DNA of 59,705 bases, taken from Pseudomonadales bacterium. GTDB lineage: Bacteria > Pseudomonadota > Gammaproteobacteria > Pseudomonadales > JAHRWD01. The DNA is taken from the NCBI GenBank assembly GCA_016763075.1, contig JAESUM010000070.1:1-59705 (forward strand), given 5' to 3'. A program made the position numbers and the translations under genes. Of the stretch, positions 36,320 through 44,344 are shown piece after piece (position 1 is the first letter of the stretch; each line of letters starts with the position of its first letter). The notes beneath the pieces were generated by a model. The model had not been told where the DNA came from. It searched no databases and saw nothing but the letters and a program-made list of their open reading frames with translations.

Positions 36320-37384
36320 ATGTTTTCTATCATTGACCGTTATTTGTTTAAGCAGCTGATTGGCGCGATGTTTCTTGTCCTCCTGGTGATTGGCGGCCTC
36401 GACTTCGTATTTGCGTTTCTGGCCGAATTAGAAGATGTCTCGGATCATTACGCGCTACCGCAAATTGGCCTCTACATGCTGGGGATTCTCCCAAGACGGA
36501 TCTACGAGTTGCTACCTTTTTGTTGTTTGATCGGCTGCCTTATTGGCCTTGGCGGATTGGCCAGCAGCCATGAGCTCACGGCCATTCGATCCGCCGGTGC
36601 ATCCATGGTGCGCCTCGTCAAAATGGTATTGCAGCCTACGTTAGTGCTGATCATCGGCGGTTTTGTATTAGGAGAATACATCGCACCGGTGATGGAAAAA
36701 AATGCCCAAAGTCAGCGCGCTATCGCTAAGGGAAAAATGAGCAGCGGCGCAAGTCGATACGGTTTTTGGCAACATGAAAAAGAGCAATTTTTGCACGTGC
36801 TAGCGGTTCAACCCAACGGCGAACTAAACACCATTACGCGCTACCAGCTTGATGAGTCGCGGCAAGTGCAGTCTATTTCTATCGCACAAAGTGCTCGATA
36901 CGAAGATGAGCAATGGACGCTGTACGACATCGCAACCACCACGTTTAGCGAAGACCAAGTGCGTTACAGCGAAACCGCAAGCCAACCCTGGAGCACTGAG
37001 CTTACGCCAGACACCGTTAGTTTGGTGATTATGGACCCAGACCGGCTGTCTATTTCTGCGCTGTATCGGTACACCCAATACTTAGCTCAGCAAGGCGTGA
37101 ATACCGCTGAATACGATTTAGCCTTCTGGAAAAAGACCCTACAACCGGTCTCGATTATTGCGTTAATCGTGCTGGGTATTTCCTTCGTGTTTGGGCCGTT
37201 ACGAGAGGTCAATATTGGCCTGCGCATATTGTCTGGTGTGATCATTGGGCTGATCTTTATGATCGCTCAAAATCTACTTGGCCCAGCTAGCGGAGTATTT
37301 GGGTTTCCGCCGCTTATTGCAGTTTTGATCCCCCCGGTCATTGCCCTTGCTATTGGCCTGCGAGTATTGAGCAAAGTCCGCTAA
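36320..37384 (+). CDS. lptG: LPS export permease LptG
   Basis: This is the partner of LptF in the LPS exporter. The 354-residue protein opens with IIDRYLFKQLIGAMFLVLLV, has the early cytoplasmic coupling region (LTAIRSAGASMVRLV) and a periplasmic domain. Its three C-terminal helices (LGISFVFGPLREVNIGLRI, then AQNLLGPASGVFGFPP) carry family-typical motifs. It is complete and coupled to lptF. It converges on the RDD gene; no clean terminator is visible between them. Confidence 0.96.
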   Translation: MFSIIDRYLFKQLIGAMFLVLLVIGGLDFVFAFLAELEDVSDHYALPQIGLYMLGILPRRIYELLPFCCLIGCLIGLGGLASSHELTAIRSAGASMVRLVKMVLQPTLVLIIGGFVLGEYIAPVMEKNAQSQRAIAKGKMSSGASRYGFWQHEKEQFLHVLAVQPNGELNTITRYQLDESRQVQSISIAQSARYEDEQWTLYDIATTTFSEDQVRYSETASQPWSTELTPDTVSLVIMDPDRLSISALYRYTQYLAQQGVNTAEYDLAFWKKTLQPVSIIALIVLGISFVFGPLREVNIGLRILSGVIIGLIFMIAQNLLGPASGVFGFPPLIAVLIPPVIALAIGLRVLSKVR

Positions 37385-37539
37385 CGGCAACGCTTATAGT
37401 GGGGAGCCTTATAGCGCGGCATAAAAGGTTTGTATAAATAGTTTGAGCACGGCACATTTGAACGGAACATAACGCTGCCCAATAGATAAGCTGCAAAGGA
37501 CTATTGTGGAGATTTAGCCCGGTAATTAAAGGCAGCCCG

Positions 37540-38040
37540 TTACTTCTTCTTTTTCTGTTTAGGAATCCATCTCACACGGGTACCAGACAATCGGTCATGC
37601 CAAGCGCACTGATCACGGTCGAATAATATCCAAAGGTACCCCAAACCTACGCACGCCGCAGATAGCAGCGCCCCTAACAAGCGCTTGATGGCTTGAGCAA
37701 CGGTGATCGGGCCACCGTGCTGATTTTCAATATGAAGATGCCACACTTGCATGCCCAGTGTTCGGCTGGAGCGCACCCAAAACAGGGTGAAAAACCCCAC
37801 AACAATCACCCCCAAAAAAGCTTGGTACAACCAACCCGCAACACCACTGCTGGGCACTGCCTGCACACCATCACTCGCCACCAGCGAGCTTAGCAACATG
37901 ACCGATAACGTTCCAAACATTAGGAGTGCGGCAACCAACAAGCTGTCGTACAACATAGCGGCTAAACGCCGGAACAAGCCCGCATTTAACGATGCCGTTG
38001 GAGTAGATGAATCGGATTCGGGGGAGTTAGTTGAACTCAT
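37540..38040 (-). CDS. RDD family membrane protein
   Basis: This 166-residue integral membrane protein has the RDD signature (LFRRLAAMLYDSLLVAALL near 24-42), two more hydrophobic segments, and the family's HDRLSGTRVRWIPK ending. RDD proteins are of mostly unknown role, and some act as ion antiporters. I used the ATG at 38040, because the earlier frame is Arg/Pro-rich and does not fit. It often follows lptFG in related genomes. The tail is Lys-rich (QKKKKK). Confidence 0.88.
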   Translation of the reverse strand: MSSTNSPESDSSTPTASLNAGLFRRLAAMLYDSLLVAALLMFGTLSVMLLSSLVASDGVQAVPSSGVAGWLYQAFLGVIVVGFFTLFWVRSSRTLGMQVWHLHIENQHGGPITVAQAIKRLLGALLSAACVGLGYLWILFDRDQCAWHDRLSGTRVRWIPKQKKKK

Positions 38041-38163
38041 AACAGCCAGTTGCCTGAAAAAGCGCACAGGGTAGCAGATAGGCCGCGGCCGTGACACCCG
38101 CAGGCAGGCAAGCAGGTACGCATACGCAGCTACGCACAACCATTGCGCGCCAACAATGAGCCG

Positions 38164-41016
38164 CTAACCGTTCATGACCTCTTTCTGATTGATTCGCCGC
38201 TCTTGCGCTAATTCTACAAATTGCTCTGCTGGTAACGGCTTAGAAAACAGATATCCCTGCATGTTTTGGCAATTCATAGAGGCTAAAGATTCTGCCTGAG
38301 CAAGCGTCTCGATACCCTCTGCAATGACCCGCAAATCCAAATGCCGCGACAGATCAACGATAGAAGCGACGATACGCCGGTCGGCTTCATTTTCAACCAT
38401 GTCATTGATAAAGGATCGATCGATTTTCAGCTCATCAAGAGGGAAATTCTTCAGGTAACTAAGTGATGAATAACCCGTACCAAAATCATCAATAGCCAGC
38501 TGAATCCCCATTTTCTTGAGTTTATTCATCACGTTGATTGCACGTTTATCATCATCCATCATCGCGGCTTCTGTGATTTCTAATAGCAGCTGACTAGCCG
38601 GCACACCGGTACGGGCCAAAATCGCTTCGATCGATGGAATGATATCTACACAACAAAACTGCTTGCTCGATAAGTTGATCGCTAAATGCGGTAACCGCAT
38701 GCCTTGCTCGTTCCATATTGCCAATTGCTCGCAAGCCATTTCAATCACTTGCTCGCCCAGCGGTACAATCAGCCCAGTCTCTTCCGCAACCCCAATGAAC
38801 TCACCAGGAAAGCGAATACCGTTTAGCCCGGTATCCCAACGCACTAACGCTTCAGCACCAATCACTTCACCGCTACTGAAACAAATTTGTGGCTGGAAGT
38901 GCAAAATAAATTGGCGATGCTGTATGGCATGCCGCAAGTCTGACTCTAATTTGAGCCGTTGCAGCATCTGTTTATCCATGTCGCGGGTAAAAAATTGATA
39001 GCAATTTCGGCCATTGCTTTTAGCGCGATACATCGCGGTATCGGCGTTTCTCAACAGTTCTTCTACGGTACCGCCGTTATCCGGATACATCGCGATCCCG
39101 ATACTTGGCGTGGTAACCAGTTCGTGTCCAGCGATGGCCAGTGGGTCTGCTAACTGGTCAATAATTTTTTGTGCTACTTTTGCAGCAACTCTCGGCGCGC
39201 TGACGTCTTCTAGCAAAATCGCGAATTCGTCACCGCCTAAGCGTGCGACCAAATCTTCTGGGCGCGTGCCAGAGGTTAAGCGCTGCGCAACCTCAACCAA
39301 TAGTTCGTCACCGACCGAATGACCCAGCGAGTCGTTGACGTTTTTAAAGCGATCCAGGTCAATAAACAATACCGCGTGTTGCTTACCTTTGCGCTTACCG
39401 GCAGCGATACCCTGTGCAAGCCTTTCGTTGAACATTGAGCGGTTCGGTAAGCCAGTCAAGGCATCATATTTAGCCATTTTCAGCAGCTTATCTTCATAGG
39501 ATTTACGCTGAGTGATGTCTCGTACTACAACAACCCGAACATTGCGTTCGTGGTCACCCAGATCAGAGTGCGCATTTATTTCAACGTGAATACGCGCGCC
39601 ATCTTCATGTTGCATTTGCACTTCAACCGACCCGGTAGCCCCGGATGATACCCAGTCTTCAATCACACCCATGTCATCTGCAACGATGAGCTGCACGCCA
39701 TCGGTGCCTACCACTTGGTTTGAAGACTCTCCGAGCATATTGGCCATTGAGTGGTTAATTTCTTTTATTCGGCCATCTTCTATGATGATCACGCCCTCGA
39801 AGGCCGCTTCGCTCAAATCCTTCCAGCGTTTTTCGCTTTTCTTGAGGGCGTATTCTTTTTCCGTTCGTTGTTCAATTTCAAGGCCGAGTGTTTTATTTAA
39901 GCCATTGAGGCGCTCACCTAAGGCAAAAGAAAACAACAATAGCTGAGATAGTATTCCTATTTTCAGTCCATACTCGAAATAGTTAAGGCTGATGATGCCG
40001 AGTAAATCTAACGTTTGCGCTGCCACAATACCGGCCAACCAAACCCATGCTGCCAAAAAATATATCGCTGGTTTAAAACCAGATTTAAGGCGCTTAATGC
40101 TGACCGCCATCAATAGAACGGCAGCGGGTAACAAGAGTACGTGTATTGGGCCCATAAAGGCGTCCGCACCAAACACTGCTGCCAGCGGGATCACACACAG
40201 AGCTCCGACGCTGGTGACTTTACATAGCTGGTCTAGCCACGGTTCATGCACACGCAGGTCAAAGAAATTTCTCATCAACTGGGCAAATGCACTTATTTGC
40301 AGCCCAATCAACGCTACCACTAAAAACCGTCCACTGAGCCATGAAACACCGTATAGACCATCCACGGTTAAGTTGTACGCTACCGTGCTAATAACAAACA
40401 ATACGTAGCTTAAATAACTGGTTTCTCGGGTCGATAAAAACAGAAAGAAATTGAACACGCCAAGACCAAAACAGATGCCATAGAACAACCCCAAGGTCAT
40501 GTATTCGGTCACAATTTGATTACGATATTGCGCCGGCGAGCTTAGCGTCAACGCCACGCGAACCGGGCTTGGGGTCTGAACCGCCAGATAGTAAGTGTTT
40601 ATCTGGCCTTGTGTGGGCTCCAGTGCGAATGCCACGTTTCGACCAAGATCGATTGATCGTTGCCGTATAAGCTGCGGCACACCAGATGTTTGCGCTTGGT
40701 ATATTTGAGCACTTGAAAGCAGCGGATTCCCGACGTCTAGCAACAGCGGGTATTCGCGTCTTTGTGGGGTATCGAGTACAAACCGAAACCAATAGGTCGA
40801 CGAACTTAGCCCAAAGGACAAGCGTTCGCTATCGGGCCTAAAAAATTCGCCCTGTTTATATTTCTCGTCAACTTCAGCAGCGCTAAGCGATGCACTCGGG
40901 TCTTCGTACACTTCGACGAGGGGTGACAAGTCAGCTTTAAAATCAACAGTATCAACCACCAACAGTGGTAATGCTGTTTGTATATTAATCAAACTGTATA
41001 ACAAAAAAGCGAGCAA
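38164..41016 (-). CDS. 7TMR-DISM-PAS-GGDEF-EAL dual-function c-di-GMP protein
   Basis: The 950-residue sensor has a signal peptide, a periplasmic 7TMR-DISM extracellular domain (about 25-165), seven transmembrane helices (about 170-375) and a short coiled coil. A PAS domain (about 395-505), GGDEF (505-670) and EAL (685-940) follow. Both enzymatic halves look intact: GGDEF at 594-598 with inhibitory site RPED at 585-588, EALVR at 722-726, and IDDFGTGYSS later. It could both make and break c-di-GMP in response to a periplasmic ligand, perhaps a carbohydrate. The start is TTG; an in-frame TAG lies just upstream and AGGGG stands six bases before it, which decides this start. Confidence 0.95.
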   Translation of the reverse strand: MLAFLLYSLINIQTALPLLVVDTVDFKADLSPLVEVYEDPSASLSAAEVDEKYKQGEFFRPDSERLSFGLSSSTYWFRFVLDTPQRREYPLLLDVGNPLLSSAQIYQAQTSGVPQLIRQRSIDLGRNVAFALEPTQGQINTYYLAVQTPSPVRVALTLSSPAQYRNQIVTEYMTLGLFYGICFGLGVFNFFLFLSTRETSYLSYVLFVISTVAYNLTVDGLYGVSWLSGRFLVVALIGLQISAFAQLMRNFFDLRVHEPWLDQLCKVTSVGALCVIPLAAVFGADAFMGPIHVLLLPAAVLLMAVSIKRLKSGFKPAIYFLAAWVWLAGIVAAQTLDLLGIISLNYFEYGLKIGILSQLLLFSFALGERLNGLNKTLGLEIEQRTEKEYALKKSEKRWKDLSEAAFEGVIIIEDGRIKEINHSMANMLGESSNQVVGTDGVQLIVADDMGVIEDWVSSGATGSVEVQMQHEDGARIHVEINAHSDLGDHERNVRVVVVRDITQRKSYEDKLLKMAKYDALTGLPNRSMFNERLAQGIAAGKRKGKQHAVLFIDLDRFKNVNDSLGHSVGDELLVEVAQRLTSGTRPEDLVARLGGDEFAILLEDVSAPRVAAKVAQKIIDQLADPLAIAGHELVTTPSIGIAMYPDNGGTVEELLRNADTAMYRAKSNGRNCYQFFTRDMDKQMLQRLKLESDLRHAIQHRQFILHFQPQICFSSGEVIGAEALVRWDTGLNGIRFPGEFIGVAEETGLIVPLGEQVIEMACEQLAIWNEQGMRLPHLAINLSSKQFCCVDIIPSIEAILARTGVPASQLLLEITEAAMMDDDKRAINVMNKLKKMGIQLAIDDFGTGYSSLSYLKNFPLDELKIDRSFINDMVENEADRRIVASIVDLSRHLDLRVIAEGIETLAQAESLASMNCQNMQGYLFSKPLPAEQFVELAQERRINQKEVMNG

Positions 41017-41355
41017 CCGGTTCCCCTATGTTTTGCGTCTAAATTTATAATGGTTCGGCAACGCTATATTGCGATTGCCCGCATGAGAACCCACAGCTAT
41101 GTGTGTTTCGCACTGTAAATATAGTCTTCAATCGATATTTGGCCAGCGTCGAGGTCTTTCAGGCAAAGATAAAATATTCGCTACAACTTGAAGGAATAGT
41201 CTAAAACGAGGACTATAAGTGCGCCATAAACCGTTTTTGCGCACCACGTTAGTCTGCGCTTTCACCCTTGAGGGTGAAATATGAGTGGCTGATACTGCAA
41301 AAACACACGGCACTCCAATCGGATCGCCGTACCCCATAATAACAAGGAGAGCAAT
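41017..41355. other. Intergenic region with a 9-bp palindrome
   Basis: No gene is recognised between the 7TMR protein and the SDR. TTTCACCCT and AGGGTGAAA face each other with two bases between (41260-41279), 77 bases before the SDR ATG. That is an operator-like palindrome, with no T-run to suggest a terminator. Confidence 0.5.
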
Positions 41356-42225
41356 ATGTCAGAACTCAGATTTGATGGGAAAGTAGCCATTGTCACCGGA
41401 GCCGGTGGTGGTTTGGGCCGTGCCCACGCGCTACTACTCGCCTCTCGAGGCGCAAAAGTCGTGGTCAATGACCTTGGCGGCAGCGTAGACGGACAAGGTT
41501 CATCGTTAAGCCCAGCAGAGCAAGTGGTCGCCGAAATCAAAGCGGCCGGCGGCGAAGCCGTTGCAGATACCAACACCGTAGCCACTCAGGCCGGTGGCAT
41601 CGCCATGGTTAAAACTGCCGTGGATAACTTCGGCGGCATTCATATCATCATTAATAACGCCGGGATTCTTCGCGATAAATCCTTCCGTAATATGACCCCA
41701 GAGCTTTTTGATCCGGTCATTGACGTGCATTTAAAAGGCTGTGTTTGGCCTACTCATGCAGCGTGGGAAATCATGCGTGAGCAAAACTACGGGCGTATTG
41801 TAAATACATCGTCTTCTTCTGGCTTGTACGGTAACTTTGGCCAAACGAACTATTCATCTGCCAAAATGGGTATTGTCGGGCTCACCAATACGCTGGCCAT
41901 TGAAGGCGCGAAATACAACATCAAAGTAAACACCCTAGCGCCGGGTGCTAAAACTCGTATGACCATTGACCTGCTAGGTGACCGCGCCGATGGCATGGAC
42001 CCTGCTTTGGTATCACCGATTGTGGCGTACCTATGCCACGACAGCAGCGAAATCAGCGGTGAAATCTATGCCGCAGCTTCTGGTCATGTTGCACGGGTGT
42101 TTGTTGCTGAAACTCAAGGCGTAACCGATGCCGCGCAAATGAGCCCCGAGTATATCCGCGATAATCTCGAGAGCATTCGTAACGAAGAAGGGTACTCAGT
42201 ACCCGGTTCTGCAAAGGTTAAATAA
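41356..42225 (+). CDS. SDR, (3R)-hydroxyacyl-CoA dehydrogenase / MFE-2-like
   Basis: This 289-residue enzyme has GAGGGLGRAHALLLASRG near 15-32, VVVNDLGGSV, NNAG, the Ser of NTSSSSG and YSSAKMG near 170, the same pattern as the paralogue at 22762-23646. It is expected to oxidise a 3-hydroxyacyl-CoA with NAD. AAGGAG precedes the ATG by seven bases, and an operator-like palindrome lies upstream. It seems monocistronic: miaE begins 133 bases later with unrelated function. Confidence 0.92.
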   Translation: MSELRFDGKVAIVTGAGGGLGRAHALLLASRGAKVVVNDLGGSVDGQGSSLSPAEQVVAEIKAAGGEAVADTNTVATQAGGIAMVKTAVDNFGGIHIIINNAGILRDKSFRNMTPELFDPVIDVHLKGCVWPTHAAWEIMREQNYGRIVNTSSSSGLYGNFGQTNYSSAKMGIVGLTNTLAIEGAKYNIKVNTLAPGAKTRMTIDLLGDRADGMDPALVSPIVAYLCHDSSEISGEIYAAASGHVARVFVAETQGVTDAAQMSPEYIRDNLESIRNEEGYSVPGSAKVK

Positions 42226-42358
42226 ACCGTAATACGCAGCTCCACCGCTGGTGTTTTTGAGCATCTAAATACACCAGCGGTTTCATTTGCCCGTATAATC
42301 GCGCTACTGACCTCACCCGCTTTATTCTCCACTCCCCTTTTACTTGTTTGGCCATTCG

Positions 42359-42934
42359 ATGTCGTTTTCACTTAAATACGCCACACCCGATTCTTGGACA
42401 AAAACCGTACTTCAAGACTTTGACCAGTTCCTGCTTGACCACGCCTCCTGCGAAAAAAAGGCCTCTGGCATGGCAGTCAACCTGCTTTCGCATTACCCGG
42501 ATCGCACGGATTTAGTGAAAGCCATGACAGACCTAGCAATAGAAGAGCTGAACCATTTCAGGCAAGTCACTAAACTGATTCACCAACGCGGCCTTGCCCT
42601 TGGCACCGACAGTAAAGACCCTTATATCAATCAGTTTAGAAAATCGATCCGCCGTGGCACCGATGAATACATGCTCGACCAGCTACTGATCGCTAGTATT
42701 GTTGAAGCCCGTGGCGCAGAGCGTTTTGGGCTGATAGGCGAGGCGCTAGAAGAAGGCCCGCTTAAAGAATTTTATGAGGCTATTCATCACTCAGAAAAGC
42801 GCCATCAGGAGCTTTTTATAACCCTTGCGAAACGCTACTTACCCGCTGCAGAGGTTGACAAACGCTTGCAACAATTGCTTGAAGTTGAAGCGCAGATCGT
42901 CGCTTCTTTGCCCGCCCGCGCCGCGCTGCATTAA
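42359..42934 (+). CDS. miaE: tRNA-(ms2io6A)-hydroxylase MiaE
   Basis: MiaE is a non-heme diiron monooxygenase that hydroxylates the isopentenyl group of ms2i6A at position 37 of tRNAs reading U-starting codons. The 191-residue ferritin-like protein shows repeated iron-ligand helices: DHASCEKKASGMA, LAIEELNHFRQV (ExxH), VEARGAERF and EKRHQELF (ExxH). I place the start at the ATG at 42359, which begins MSFSLKYATP. The downstream glycosyltransferase starts 15 bases later. Confidence 0.95.
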   Translation: MSFSLKYATPDSWTKTVLQDFDQFLLDHASCEKKASGMAVNLLSHYPDRTDLVKAMTDLAIEELNHFRQVTKLIHQRGLALGTDSKDPYINQFRKSIRRGTDEYMLDQLLIASIVEARGAERFGLIGEALEEGPLKEFYEAIHHSEKRHQELFITLAKRYLPAAEVDKRLQQLLEVEAQIVASLPARAALH

Positions 42935-42949
42935 AGATAAGCCGCCGTT

Positions 42950-44344
42950 TTGCCACTGCAAAAATACCTCACGCATTACGCCGAACCTGAAAGCCAGAAG
43001 TTCAGCACCTTTTTATACCGCTACCAACATGTGGTGGTCATTCCCTGCCACAACGAGCCAACCTCTGCGGTGCATAAGTTATTGCAACTGCCCCAAAGTG
43101 ATGGCCCTGTTCTGTGCATTCTTGTCATAAACCAACCAATTACCGACATCGGTACCGATACAGAAAACGGCGCCGACAGCACGCAAGACGCCTTACTTTG
43201 GGCATCTCTCAAACAACACTATAAAACCCTATGGCAGGCCGAAGATCAAAGCGTTTTATACGCGCTGCCGGATTGCGATCATGGCTTATTGGTTATCGAC
43301 CGGTTTTCTTTAGGCCGCCAGATACCCGCCAAACAAGGGGTTGGGCTTGCGCGAAAAATCGGTGCGGATATCGCCAGTGCATTCATTCACAAAGGGAATA
43401 TCGCCAGCCGTTGGATACATTCCACCGATGCCGACGTGAAATTGCCTTCAGATTATTTTCTGGCTACCCAAAGCATTGAACAGCCCTTAGCCAGCGCGGC
43501 ATTGCTGTACCCGTTTGAGCATCGTTGTACGGATTTAACCCTACAACCCTTCATTAACCTGTATGAATTTAAGCTGCGATACTATGTTGCAGCGCTGCAA
43601 CATAGCGGTTCGCTCTACGCGTTTCACACTATTGGCAGCTTGATGTGCATTAACGCCGATAGCTATGCCAGTGTGCGGGGCTTCCCTAAACGCAGTGCAG
43701 CGGAAGATTTTTACCTGCTCAACAAACTGGCTAAAGTAGGTTCAATCCAGTCGTTGAAACAACCCATTATTGAGGTTGAAGCGCGGCTTTCTAACCGCGT
43801 ACCCTTTGGCACTGGCCCAGCGCTGTCGCATATCAAAGAAATGACAAACCCGCTGGATCAGTATTGTTTTTATAACCCCAGAAGTTTTGTCGACTTGAGC
43901 ATGTGGCTGAGCTTAGCAAGCCCGCTATGGCAAAATCGTCAGCGTTATCAAACAGATGGGCTCGAACACACCCTCAGGTTTATTAGCGCTGCTAGTATTT
44001 GTACAACGAATATCGACACGGCTAACATTGATACGACGAACGGCCCAGAACCTGACCAAACCCAACGGCTAATAAAAGTACTGCAAGAACTAAAGCTTGA
44101 AACGTTTTTAGCCCATGGGTTTAAACAGTGCTCTAGTGAAGCAGCATTTCAAAAACAGCTTATGCATTGGTTTGACGGTTTCAAAACCCTAAAATTCATT
44201 CACTTAATGCGAAGCTATTTTTATGAAGATATTCGCCTGCAGGAACTCACCGATGAACACGATGAATGGTTAAACACGATTTTCAGCACGGGCTCCCAAA
44301 ACGGTACCGCGCTCAGCCAAACAATACTGAACCTAACGTTTTAG
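42950..44344 (+). CDS. Family 2-like glycosyltransferase, TTG start
   Basis: This 464-residue protein has a GT-A-like beginning (HVVVIPCHNEPTSAVHKLL near 27-45). The acidic donor/metal site is probably STDADVKLPSDYF near 161, and RGFPKRSAAEDFYLLNKL near 245 resembles the acceptor-side ED motif. No membrane helices are evident. The acceptor is unknown. The frame starts with TTG 15 bases after miaE, without a clear Shine-Dalgarno, so coupling to miaE is likely. An insertion near 349-364 has repeated NIDT units (TTNIDTANIDTTN). Its stop overlaps that of the convergent c-di-GMP gene by four bases. Confidence 0.78.
   Translation: MPLQKYLTHYAEPESQKFSTFLYRYQHVVVIPCHNEPTSAVHKLLQLPQSDGPVLCILVINQPITDIGTDTENGADSTQDALLWASLKQHYKTLWQAEDQSVLYALPDCDHGLLVIDRFSLGRQIPAKQGVGLARKIGADIASAFIHKGNIASRWIHSTDADVKLPSDYFLATQSIEQPLASAALLYPFEHRCTDLTLQPFINLYEFKLRYYVAALQHSGSLYAFHTIGSLMCINADSYASVRGFPKRSAAEDFYLLNKLAKVGSIQSLKQPIIEVEARLSNRVPFGTGPALSHIKEMTNPLDQYCFYNPRSFVDLSMWLSLASPLWQNRQRYQTDGLEHTLRFISAASICTTNIDTANIDTTNGPEPDQTQRLIKVLQELKLETFLAHGFKQCSSEAAFQKQLMHWFDGFKTLKFIHLMRSYFYEDIRLQELTDEHDEWLNTIFSTGSQNGTALSQTILNLTF

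Noticed and set aside
37385-37539. Terminator between convergent lptG and the RDD gene
   Set aside because: No stem with an adjacent T-run could be found in the interval.
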